A DNA stretch of 64,000 bases. Source: CAYYKK01 sp046351395 (GTDB taxonomy: Bacteria > Myxococcota_A > Polyangia > Polyangiales > Polyangiaceae). The position numbers and the translations under genes were made by a program. Location: positions 124,001-188,000 of the forward strand of contig JAXLYP010000003.1 of assembly GCA_046351395.1 (NCBI GenBank). The letters run 5' to 3'. The notes under the pieces were generated by a model. The model saw only the letters and a list, made by a program, of their open reading frames with translations, was not told the origin of the DNA and searched no databases. Positions 17,519 through 25,616 of this stretch are shown here, piece by piece; positions within the stretch are counted from its first letter, which is position 1, and every line of letters begins with the position of its first letter.

Positions 17519-19417
17519 TCACCGCTCCGTTGTTTCGGTCGTCTCGGTCTCGTCGGTCGTCATTGTCTGCTCGGCCGCCGCCGCGATCTCCGGCAGTCGC
17601 ACGACGAACGTCGCGCCCGCGCCCGGCTCGCTCTCCACCCACGCGTCACCGCCGTGGGCGCGCGCGATCTGGCGCACGAGCGAGAGGCCGATCCCGCTGC
17701 CCTCGGTCGCCTTGCTCAGCCGGTCGTCGACGCGTTCGAACGGCTCGAAGATCCTCGCGTGGTGCTTCGCCGCGATCCCCGGGCCGCGATCGCGCACCGA
17801 GAGAAGGACGGCGCCGGCCTCGCGTCGCACCGACACGCGGTAGGGCTTGCCGCCGGGCGCGTATTTGAGCGCGTTTTCGAGGAGGTTCGTGACGATGATC
17901 TCGATCTGACCGGCGTCGATGTCGCTCGTCGCGTCCGCGTCGAGCGCCTCCTCCACGATGTCCTCCACGGCGTCCTCGACGTCCTTCCCCACCTTCTCGG
18001 GAAGGGCGCCCGCGCGCCGCTCGCGGAACGCTGCGACGGCGCGCGCGACCGGCGCCGCGACGGGCTGCACGCGGCGCTCGAGGGTGAGCTTCCCCGCGGC
18101 GAGGCGACTGAACCCCAGGAGTCGATCGACGGTGTCGCCGAGCCGCTTCGCTTCCTTGGTGAGCGCCTCGTGCACCTCCTTCACCTCGGACGGATCCACG
18201 CGTCCCTCCTCGAGGAGCTCGGCGAGCATCCGCACGCTCGCGATCGGCGTTCGGAGCTCGTGCGACACCGCGGCGACGAACGACGTCCGGAGCTCGCTCG
18301 TCCTTCGCGCGGCGCGCATCCGCGCGAATAGGATCGTCGCGAGGGCGGCCGCGATGAACGCGCCCACGGCGGCGGCGACGCCGATCACGACCTTGCGCGT
18401 GCCGGCGCGGGCGGCGTCGCCCGACGGATCCCTCGGGGCGGCGCGCACGCCGAGGCCGTCGCTCAGCCAGGCGACGGCCTCGCGATCTGGATCGACGTTC
18501 GCCGCGGACGTCACCGCGGTCGCGGCAACGTCGACCCCGAGCGCCTCGGATCGCTTCCACGCGAGCGCCCGCGCGACCGACGACGGGGTGAGCAGGAATG
18601 CGCCGACCATCCCGCGGCCGATGGGCCGGACCACGCCGAGCCCGCCCTTCGACGCGAATCGCTGCGTCCCCCGGCCGCTCCGGAGCGCGCGGATGGCGGC
18701 GTCGGAGCGGAGCACCGAAGCGAGCTCGTCGACGTCGGTCGCGCCCTGAAACGCCGCGATGAGGTCACGGCGCACGTCCGGCGCGACGCCCCGCAGCCGG
18801 TCGAGCTCGTCGACGGCGCCCACCCGCTCCGAGTCGCGAAGATCCGCGGAGTGCGCGCCGATCCACCGCGAGATCCTCGCGACGAGCTCCGCGTCGAACG
18901 GCTTCTCCAGGAGCGCCTCGAGCGCGAGCGACAGCCAGAGGTGCCGGCCCGTCGTCGTGATCAGGTCCTCGCAGCGCGCGAGGAGCTGCGCCTTGTCCCC
19001 GTTCGCGACGAACGCGTTGCAAGGATCATCGGCGTTCCGCCGCGCGGGGACGGCCGACGCGGACGGCTGCGGCTCGAGGATGCGGCCATCGGCCGAGAGG
19101 ATCATGGGCTCGGGCCCGTAGAGCGGGCGCGCGGACAGTCGGGTGTACGCGCCACGCGCGATCTCGTCCTCGCCCGGGCCACGATCGGTGCTGTTCGCGG
19201 AGACGTCGTCGAGCACCGCCGCCGCGACGTCGAGCTCCGCCTGGAGCGTGTCGCGCACGCTCGTCGCCTCTCTCCGGAGTTCGTCGGCGCGCGCGCGCCG
19301 CTGCGCGGCGTCCTCGTTCGAGACCGCACGCAGGCCGAGCGCGCCGACCAGGATCGCCGGGACGATCGCAGCGGCCGCGAACAGCAGCCAATCCCGCAGA
19401 TTCCCCGGCTTGGCCAT
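17519..19417 (-). CDS. Membrane-bound sensor histidine kinase
   Basis: From the ATG at 19417 the protein has an N-terminal membrane helix (WLLFAAAAIVPAILVGALGL), a periplasmic region of about 290 residues, a second helix (about 318-342, VVIGVAAAVGAFIAAALATI), HisKA with His386 in FVAAVSHELRTPIASV, and a HATPase domain (NLLENALKYAPGG, VRDRGPGI, GSGIGLSLVRQI). The periplasmic part is helical and has no family I recognise. A linker of acidic residues inside the catalytic part (DVEDAVEDIVEEALDADATS) is longer than usual and sits between HisKA and the N box. It is upstream of, and overlaps or abuts, the response regulator gene, so the two form one operon. Confidence 0.92.
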   Translation of the reverse strand: MAKPGNLRDWLLFAAAAIVPAILVGALGLRAVSNEDAAQRRARADELRREATSVRDTLQAELDVAAAVLDDVSANSTDRGPGEDEIARGAYTRLSARPLYGPEPMILSADGRILEPQPSASAVPARRNADDPCNAFVANGDKAQLLARCEDLITTTGRHLWLSLALEALLEKPFDAELVARISRWIGAHSADLRDSERVGAVDELDRLRGVAPDVRRDLIAAFQGATDVDELASVLRSDAAIRALRSGRGTQRFASKGGLGVVRPIGRGMVGAFLLTPSSVARALAWKRSEALGVDVAATAVTSAANVDPDREAVAWLSDGLGVRAAPRDPSGDAARAGTRKVVIGVAAAVGAFIAAALATILFARMRAARRTSELRTSFVAAVSHELRTPIASVRMLAELLEEGRVDPSEVKEVHEALTKEAKRLGDTVDRLLGFSRLAAGKLTLERRVQPVAAPVARAVAAFRERRAGALPEKVGKDVEDAVEDIVEEALDADATSDIDAGQIEIIVTNLLENALKYAPGGKPYRVSVRREAGAVLLSVRDRGPGIAAKHHARIFEPFERVDDRLSKATEGSGIGLSLVRQIARAHGGDAWVESEPGAGATFVVRLPEIAAAAEQTMTTDETETTETTER

Positions 19418-19648
19418 CACCCGCGTGCCCGCTCTCTCCCGCGAACTCCACCGTGGTGTCCGCCGGTGCACGTGTACGCCTCCTCTTGCGGAGGTTCAAC
19501 GCGACCCGCGCCCTCGGTCGTGGACGCGCGCCCGCCGGGGGGTGCGCGCGGGCGGCGAGCGATAGTGCCTCACGGTCCCGTCCTTCGTACGCGTAGGCAA
19601 CCGAAGGATTGCAGTGTCGTCGAGTTCACAATCTGCGAAGGTGGGTGA

Positions 19649-20845
19649 GTGGCTCCCGCAACAGCCCGACCGCTCGATGGCCTGAAGGCGCTGGAGCTCG
19701 GCCAGCTCCTTGCGGGCCCCTTCGCGGGCACACTCCTCGGCTATTGGGGAGCGAGCGTGATCAAGGTCGAGCCGCTCGACGGCGACCCACTGCGCTCGTG
19801 GCGCGCGCTCGAAGAGGACGGGACCAGCGTCTGGTGGCGGAGCCTGTCTCGGAACAAGCGCTGTATCTCCGTCGACCTTCGCACCGTCGAGGGGCAGCAA
19901 CTCATTCGCCGATTGGCCGCTCAGGCCGACATCCTCGTGGAGAACTTTCGCCCCGCGACGATGGAGTCCTGGGGACTCGGCCCCGAAGAGCTACGGGCGC
20001 TGAACCCGCGCCTCATCTACGGGCGAGTGTCTGGCTTTGGGCAGACCGGTCCCTCGCGTGAGCGGCCCGGCTTCGCGTCCGTGTGTGAGGCTGCGGCGGG
20101 GTTGCGCCACCTGACAGGGCACCCCGGACAGGCGCCGGTTCGGTCGAACCTCTCCCTCGGAGACACGCTGGGCGGACTCCACGCGATGATGGGCATCTTG
20201 CTCGCGCTCGTCCACCGCGAGCGTACGGGGCAGGGTCAGGTCGTCGACGTCGCGCTCACCGAGTCCATCTTCATGGTCCTCGAGTCCGTGCTCCCGGAGA
20301 TGGATCGCCTCGGGGTCTCTCGCGATCCGTCCGGCACCTCGATCACGGGCGTGGTCCCGTCCAACGCCTATTGCTGCAGCGACGACGCTTGGGTCGTGAT
20401 TGGCGCCAACACAGACGGCCTGTTTCAGCGCTTGATGCGTGCCCTGGGGGAGCAGGAGATGGCGGACGACCGAGCCCTGGCGTCCAACCCCGGCCGAGTG
20501 GCCAACGTGGCGCGTATCGACGCTGCGATCGGTCGCTGGTGCGCGCAGCGGCCCGCGGACGAGGTCGTGCAAACGCTCGGCGCCGTCGGCGTCCCCGCGA
20601 GCCGCGTCAACGACGCAGCCGCCATTCTGCGCGATCCTCAGTTCGTACACCGAGGCGTCATGGAGCGCGTGGGGGAGACCGCGCGCACACTCCCGGCCCT
20701 CTTTCCGAAGCTCTCCCTGACCCCGGGTCGAACGGATTGGGAGGGCCCGAGCATCGGTCATCACACCGAAGAGGTCCTCCGCGAGCTCGGCGTCCCGGAC
20801 GACGAGATCGCGGCGCTGGCGGCGCGCCATGTCATCCGTCGCTGA
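19649..20845 (+). CDS. CaiB/BaiF-type (family III) CoA-transferase
   Basis: Family III CoA-transferases move CoA between carboxylic acids through an aspartyl anhydride. The 398-residue protein starts with the family opening LDGLKALELGQLLAGPFAGT and has VIKVEPLDGDPLR, NKRCISVDL, LVENFRP, GRVSGFGQTGP and the catalytic Asp172 in NLSLGDTLGGLHAM. The C-terminal part (GVPASRVNDAAAILRDPQFV) is normal. Length is typical. The GTG at 19649 follows GAAGGTGGG. No acyl-CoA synthetase or dehydrogenase lies nearby, so the substrate is open. A tandem MITE array begins 15 bases after its stop. Confidence 0.92.
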   Translation: MAPATARPLDGLKALELGQLLAGPFAGTLLGYWGASVIKVEPLDGDPLRSWRALEEDGTSVWWRSLSRNKRCISVDLRTVEGQQLIRRLAAQADILVENFRPATMESWGLGPEELRALNPRLIYGRVSGFGQTGPSRERPGFASVCEAAAGLRHLTGHPGQAPVRSNLSLGDTLGGLHAMMGILLALVHRERTGQGQVVDVALTESIFMVLESVLPEMDRLGVSRDPSGTSITGVVPSNAYCCSDDAWVVIGANTDGLFQRLMRALGEQEMADDRALASNPGRVANVARIDAAIGRWCAQRPADEVVQTLGAVGVPASRVNDAAAILRDPQFVHRGVMERVGETARTLPALFPKLSLTPGRTDWEGPSIGHHTEEVLRELGVPDDEIAALAARHVIRR

Positions 20846-20862
20846 TCCGACGCTCGGAGCTA

Positions 20863-21038
20863 GAGCACCGACCGGTTTGAATCAGCGGTGGATTCGCGGG
20901 AGTTTGGGTGGGAGGCGCGCGCCCGAGGAGCGCGCACCGGAAGACTGCTGCGGACAATCTGAGGAGCACAGCGACGAGGCCGTGTGGATCGCACCTGAAA
21001 TCGCGTGAATACTCGGTGATTCAAACCGATCGGTGCTC
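20863..21038. mobile_element. MITE-like element, copy 1
   Basis: 176 bp with 22-base terminal inverted repeats that start GAGCACCGACCGGTTTGA on the left and GAGCACCGATCGGTTTGA (reverse strand) on the right, one mismatch. TA flanks both ends, as expected for IS630/Tc1-mariner type movement. It has no transposase; the internal part is GC-rich with a GCGCGCGCCC/GGAGCGCGC core. Confidence 0.8.
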
Positions 21039-21040
21039 TA

Positions 21041-21216
21041 GAGCACCGACCGGTTTGAATCAGCGGTGGATCGCGGGAGTTTGGGTGGGAGGCGCGCGCC
21101 CGAGGAGCGCGCACCGGAAGACTGCTGCGGACAATCTGAGGAGCACAGCGACGAGGCCGTGTGGATCGCACCTGAAATCCGCGTGAATACTCGGTGATTC
21201 AAACCGATCGGTGCTC
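21041..21216. mobile_element. MITE-like element, copy 2
   Basis: Same ends and length as copy 1, separated from it by TA (21039-21040). It differs by one lost T and one gained C, so it is not a fresh duplicate of copies 1 or 3. Confidence 0.8.
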
Positions 21217-21218
21217 TA

Positions 21219-21394
21219 GAGCACCGACCGGTTTGAATCAGCGGTGGATTCGCGGGAGTTTGGGTGGGAGGCGCGCGCCCGAGGAGCGCGCACCGGAAGA
21301 CTGCTGCGGACAATCTGAGGAGCACAGCGACGAGGCCGTGTGGATCGCACCTGAAATCGCGTGAATACTCGGTGATTCAAACCGATCGGTGCTC
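21219..21394. mobile_element. MITE-like element, copy 3
   Basis: Identical to copy 1. Its right end, followed by TA (21395-21396), forms the stop codon TAG of the leftward Hint-domain gene (21394-21396), so this end is inside what used to be or now is the last codon of that gene. Confidence 0.8.
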
Positions 21395-22377
21395 TAGGGC
21401 GCGGCGGCGCGCGTCGGGCCGTGGCGTGTGCTGCCGACGGGGGCGCCGCTCGCGAAGTAGATGCCGCTCGGCGAGTCGACGAGCAGGTCGTACGTGAACT
21501 CTCCCTCGTACACGATGGGTTCGGCGGCGACGACGCGCGCCGTTCCGAGGACGTCTCCCGGCCTCACGTCGTCGAAGGTGCGCCCGTCCGCGGTGGGATG
21601 GGGTCCGCTCATGCGGACGACGCGGCCGTCGTCGAGGGTGAGGCGCACCATGCGATGGCCCGCGTCGACGTGGTGCTTCTGCGCGTCGATCACGGGCCGG
21701 AGCGCGATCCCTGCGCCGAAGTACGTGTAGACGAGATCGCCCGCACGAACCTCCGAGATGGGCCGGTCGCCCGTCGCGGTCGCGATCATCGTGTCGCTCG
21801 CCGCGCACTGGCAGAGCACACACCCCATCGGACACGTGCCGCTCTCCGTCGGGGAGACGCAACCGAGCTGCTCCCCGATCGGTCCGGGGACGGAGCAGCA
21901 GAGCTGGCCCGGGTTACAGCACTGCGTCCCGCAGCACGTCGCGGTGCCGACGCAGACCGTGCTGGGATCGCACATCGGCGTTCCGCATTGACCGTGATCG
22001 CAGTACGGAGCGAGCCCGCCGCAAGGCTTCCCGCAGTCGCCGCAGTTGTGGATGTCGTTCTGCTTGTTCACGCACGCGCCGTTGCCGCTCGCGTCCGGAC
22101 AGCAGTCGAACCCCTGACAGTCGCCGCACGTCACCCCCGTGCCGGTCGAGGTCCCGGTCGTCGTCGCGCCTGTCGTCGTCATCGACGCGCCCGTCGTCGT
22201 CATCGACGCGCCCGTGGTCATCGACGCGCCCGTCGACGCCTTGGAGGAGCTCGCCGTCGACCCACTCCCGCTCCCGCCGCCGCCGGTCGCCTGCGTGACC
22301 TCATTCCCGCAAGCAGACAGTCCCGCGAGCCACAACCAACCCAGCGCGAACGCAGTTCTCCCCGCCCATCGTCCCAT
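21394..22377 (-). CDS. Cysteine-rich lipoprotein with a Hint (intein-like) domain, C-terminus set by a MITE
   Basis: The signal MGRWAGRTAFALGWLWLAGL ends at lipobox LSAC. A low-complexity spacer with repeated GASMTTT follows (about 50-75). A disulfide-type region of about 110 residues has some 24 cysteines (CGDCQGFDCCPDASGNGACV, CCGTQCCNPGQLCCS). Residues from about 192 match a Hint domain: QCAASDTMIATATGDRPI with the start Cys, ISEVRAGDLVYTY, VRLTLDDGRVVRMSGPHPTA, and VRPGDVLGTARVV. Hint domains can cut or splice their own chain. The stop TAG is made of the TA target and the first base of MITE copy 3, so the protein probably lost its natural C-terminal residues. Confidence 0.8.
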   Translation of the reverse strand: MGRWAGRTAFALGWLWLAGLSACGNEVTQATGGGGSGSGSTASSSKASTGASMTTGASMTTTGASMTTTGATTTGTSTGTGVTCGDCQGFDCCPDASGNGACVNKQNDIHNCGDCGKPCGGLAPYCDHGQCGTPMCDPSTVCVGTATCCGTQCCNPGQLCCSVPGPIGEQLGCVSPTESGTCPMGCVLCQCAASDTMIATATGDRPISEVRAGDLVYTYFGAGIALRPVIDAQKHHVDAGHRMVRLTLDDGRVVRMSGPHPTADGRTFDDVRPGDVLGTARVVAAEPIVYEGEFTYDLLVDSPSGIYFASGAPVGSTRHGPTRAAAP

Positions 22378-22398
22378 GCTGATCAGGGTAGCGCGTTC

Positions 22399-22893
22399 TC
22401 AGCGCGGCGGAGCCGCCCCCTCCCTCCCCGGATCCAGATTTTCCACGACGCGTCGGAGCAACGCGAGCAGCGTCGACTTCTCCTTCTCGCTGAAGCCGGC
22501 CGTCGCGTCGCGCTCGCCCTGGATGAGGGCTGCCTTCGCCTTCGGCATCCGCGCGCGGGAGCGGCGCGTGAGCGACACGAGGGAGCCGCGCTTGTCGCTC
22601 GGGTTCGGCGCGCGCTCGACGACGCCGTCGCGCTCCAACCGAGCGATCATCTCCGCCATCGTGGGTTGCTCCACGCGGGCGACCTTCGCGAGCTCCTTCT
22701 GCGGGAGGGCCGCGCCGTCTTCGAGCGCGATGAGGACAGGAAGCTGGCTCATCCCGAAGCCGAGCGGCCGGAGGCGCGCCTCGTGCGCTCGGAGGAGCAG
22801 TCGGGACGCGTGGTTGATCCAGAACGCGACCGTCGCCTCCGGGTTCCACGGGGGCGCGTCCGAGTCGGGATCCCGGGCGGGGCGGGTTTGCAT
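22399..22893 (-). CDS. MarR-family regulator
   Basis: The 164-residue protein has a MarR-type winged HTH: FGMSQLPVLIALEDGAALPQ, KELAKVARVEQPTMAEMIAR, LERDGVVERAPNPSDKRGS and LVSLTRRSRARMPKAKAAL. The wing motif NPSDKRG is typical (DxR). Helices at both ends form the dimer. The ATG at 22893 lies inside one of two palindromes shared with the divergent monooxygenase gene, so the protein most likely represses both genes and is released by a ligand, perhaps the substrate of the monooxygenase. Confidence 0.92.
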   Translation of the reverse strand: MQTRPARDPDSDAPPWNPEATVAFWINHASRLLLRAHEARLRPLGFGMSQLPVLIALEDGAALPQKELAKVARVEQPTMAEMIARLERDGVVERAPNPSDKRGSLVSLTRRSRARMPKAKAALIQGERDATAGFSEKEKSTLLALLRRVVENLDPGREGAAPPR

Positions 22894-22926
22894 AGGGCCC
22901 TATCATGTATTAGATAGGGCCCTATG
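22888..22926. promoter_or_regulatory. Double palindromic operator and leaderless-type divergent promoter
   Basis: Two perfect copies of ATAGGGCCCTAT lie at 22892-22903 and 22914-22925, centres 22 bases apart (two helical turns); with their flanks they also form one larger dyad. Rightward promoter elements TTGCAT (22888-22893), 17-base spacer, TAGATA (22911-22916) would place the start of RNA at or near the ATG at 22924. The leftward ATG at 22893 is in the same position in the other arm. Confidence 0.75.
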
Positions 22927-24080
22927 CACATCGACAATCGAACCATCGCCGTCGTCGGTGGGGGCCCTGGCGGGCTCACGTTGCGCGGCTCCTCCAGCGG
23001 CGCGGCCTGCGCGTGACGGTCCTCGAACGGGATGCGGACCCCGACGCCCGCGCGCAGGGAGGCTCGCTCGATCTCCACACCGAGTCGGGGCTCCGAGCCC
23101 TCGACGAGGCCGGCCTTCGCCCCGGTTTCGACGCGGTCGCGCGCTACGACGACCAGGGCGACGCGCTCTTCGACGCGAGCGGCGAGCGCCTCTTCGACCT
23201 CGGAGGCGATCCGAGCGGCGGACGCCCCGAGATCGATCGCGCGCAGCTCCGAGATCTTCTGCTCGCGAGCCTCGCGGAAGGAACGGTCCGCTGGAGCAGC
23301 CGCGTCGCCTCGATCGAGCCCCGCTTTGACGGGCGGCTCGAAGTGCTCGGAGCGAGCGGATCGCTCGGCGTCTACGACCTGGTGGTCGGCGCGGACGGCG
23401 CATGGTCGCGCGTCCGTCCCCTCGTCTCCGACGCGGTCCCGGCGTACACCGGCGTCACGTTCCTCGAAGTCGATCTCGCCGACGTGGAGGAGAAGCACCC
23501 CGCCATCGCGGCCCTCCTACCCTCGGGCAAGCTCTCGGTGGTCGGTGGGACGCGCGGGCTGATCGCCCAGCGGAGCAGCGGCGGCGTGGTGCGGGCGTAC
23601 TTCATGTTCCGCGTCGAGCCCGGATGGCTGGAGAAGGGCGGGCTCGATCTCCGCTCGCCCGACGCCGCCCGCGCGAGTCTCCGCCGGGAGCTCCAAGGAT
23701 GGGCGAGCGCGTGGCTCGCGTTCGTCGACGCGGCCGAATCGACGCCGATCCCGCGCCCCCTCGTTGCCCTCCCCGTCGGCCATCGCTGGGCGCACCGCCC
23801 CGGCGTGACGCTGCTCGGAGACGCGGCCCACGTGATGCCACCGTTCGCCGGCGAGGGCGTGAACATGGCGATGCTCGACGCGCTCGAGCTCGCGCAGTCC
23901 CTCGAGGTCGACGAGGAATGGAGCCGAGCGATCGCAGCGTATGAGGCGCGGATGTTCGAGCGCGCCGAGCGCGCGGCCGCCGCGTCGCACGAGGGCTTGG
24001 CGTTCGTCTCGGAGGGCGCGCGCGAGCACGTGCTCGCGCACTTCCAAGAGATCGCTCGAATGGGAAGTGCGCTCGTGTGA
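22924..24080 (+). pseudogene. FAD-dependent monooxygenase gene with a one-base frameshift near the N-terminus
   Basis: The ATG at 22924 opens MHIDNRTIAVVGGGPGGLTL, the FAD-binding GxGxxG start of group A aromatic/TetX-like hydroxylases. Right after ACGTTG (22978-22983) the frame breaks; one extra G there gives LARLLQRRGLRVTVLERDAD, which joins the long frame that starts at 23013. The rest is intact: GGSLDLHTESGLRAL, DRAQLRDLLL, VVGADGAWSRVRP, and the second FAD motif VTLLGDAAHVMPPFAGEGVN. With the repair the protein has 385 residues. Without it, a product from the GTG at 23013 would lack the FAD motif and be inactive. Divergent from its presumed MarR regulator, 30 bases apart. The substrate is unknown; polyketide-like or tetracycline-like aromatic compounds are typical for the group. 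Confidence 0.8.
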
Positions 24081-24265
24081 GCGGACAGCAGCCCAAGGCC
24101 ATCCGCTCTCGGGTGTGCGTCGCGGCGGGAAGCCCACCCCCAAGTCGCCGCACGCCCGCGCGGCGACCGTCGACGAGGCCGTGTGGATCGCTCCGAAATC
24201 GGACCTCCTGCTCGTCGCCCTGGCTCCGGCGCTCGACGTCTGGGTGCCTCACCCGTGAGGAGCAT

Positions 24266-25616
24266 TCACATCTGCGATTCGCCGGACGCGTGCACCATGA
24301 TCTCGCCCATCATCCCCTTCTCGCTGTGCTCGCTGATGTGGCAATGGACCATCCACTCGCCGGGGTTCTCGAAGTAGGTGAGGATCGTCACCGAGTCGGC
24401 GCCGCGGACGTGGACGGTGTCGCGGAGGCCGGGCTCGTCCGTGACCGGCTCTCCGTTCCGCTCCAGGATTTGGAAGAACTGCCCGTGCAGGTGGAACGGG
24501 TGAGCGGGGCTCACCATGCTCGTAAACCGAATTTTCACCGGCTTGCCTTGCTCGAACATGCCGAGCATCGCGTGGGTGCCGTCGCCGACGAAGGTCGACT
24601 CGCCGTTGATCGTGAACTCCACTTTGCCACCGACGTTGGCGCCGGAGAGCTTCCAGTCGAACGTCTCGGCCTGGACGTCCGTCGCGGGGAGGACGACCGC
24701 TGGATACACCGGCTCCGTCGGCGTGACGTCCCCTTCGACCGTCGCGTGCGCGATCTCGAACGGCACCTCGACGACCATGTCGTTCGCGTCGAGCTCTAGG
24801 ATCATCGCCTCGAGCTTCACCTCGGTCGCGTCCGCCTTGGGTCGCACTTCGAACTCGTACCGCTGCCCGGGCGCGACCTCGACGCGATCGCGCGGGATCG
24901 GCGCGGGCAAAAGCCCGCCATCGGTCGCGATGAGCGACACGTCCGCGCCGGTGAACTGGAGGCCATACGCGAGCGAGTTCGTCGCGAGGATGAACCGCCA
25001 CCGCTCCACGGCCCCCCGCGGGATGGTGAGCTTCAGCGGCTCCGCCCGTCCGTTCATCACGAGCGTGTTGCCGACGCGGCCCATCCCGATGTCGGGCCCG
25101 CTCGTCTGGAACGGCGCGATCGCGTTCGTCGCCGTGAGCCGAATGTCGTCCGCGACGAACAGGCGCTCCGCGGTGAACGCCGGCGCGTCCTTCTCGTGGA
25201 CGACGATGGCGCCGTAGAGGCCCTTCTCGAACTGCTGAATCTGGTGGAGATGCGTGTGGTACCAAAACGTCCCCGCGTCCGGCACGACGAAGTCGTACGT
25301 GAACGTCCCGCCCGGCGGGATCGGCGATTGAATCATCGGCGACCCGTCCATTTGGTCCGAGATCCGGAGCCCGTGCCAGTGGACAGTCGTCTCTTCGTCG
25401 AGAGCGTTCGTGAAGTGGACGATGATCCGATCGCCCACCCGCGCGTGGAGGAGCGGTCCGGGCAGCTGATCGTTGTAGGTCAGCATCGCGGTCGGCTTCC
25501 CGTCCGCGAGCTGCACGTCGTGCGCCTGTGCGGTGAGGTTCACCTCGAGGATGTGATCGTCCGGGTTGAGATCCTCCGCCGGCGTGACACCCAGGACCTC
25601 CGGCAGCGGAACGAAG
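24266..25616 (-). pseudogene. Multicopper oxidase gene, C-terminal part (split by an IS)
   Basis: The open frame continues up to the insertion at 25616 (FVPLPEVLGVTPAEDLNPDD, ILEVNLTAQAHDVQ) with no start of its own except a GTG at 25543 that would give 425 residues without signal. All copper motifs are present: TTVHWHGLRISDQ, FWYHTHLHQIQQF, SPAHPFHLHGQFFQI and MVHCHISEHSEKGMMGEIM. The family oxidises phenols or metal ions with electrons passed to oxygen. The native protein was an exported lipoprotein whose start is on the other side of the IS (27146-27284). Any product from this part would stay in the cytoplasm. Confidence 0.85.
25609..25616. repeat. Target-site duplication, left copy
   Basis: GAACGAAG directly left of the IS end. 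It matches the right copy GAACGAAC (27146-27153) in seven of eight bases, the eight-base duplication length typical of IS66 elements. Confidence 0.7.

Larger units (their letters stand above)
20861..21396. repeat. Tandem array of three 178-bp units (MITE array)
   Basis: Three head-to-tail units with a period of 178 bases (176-bp element plus TA). Units 1 and 3 are identical; unit 2 lacks one T (near 21071, GGATCGCGGG for GGATTCGCGGG) and has one extra C (near 21180). Each unit is bounded by 22-base inverted ends and the dinucleotide TA. Confidence 0.95.

Noticed and set aside
20908..21325. Short frames in the MITE array that repeat TAADNLRSTATRPCGSHLKS
   Set aside because: They arise from the repeat itself, have no ribosome site, and are the same in each copy; no sign of a real peptide.
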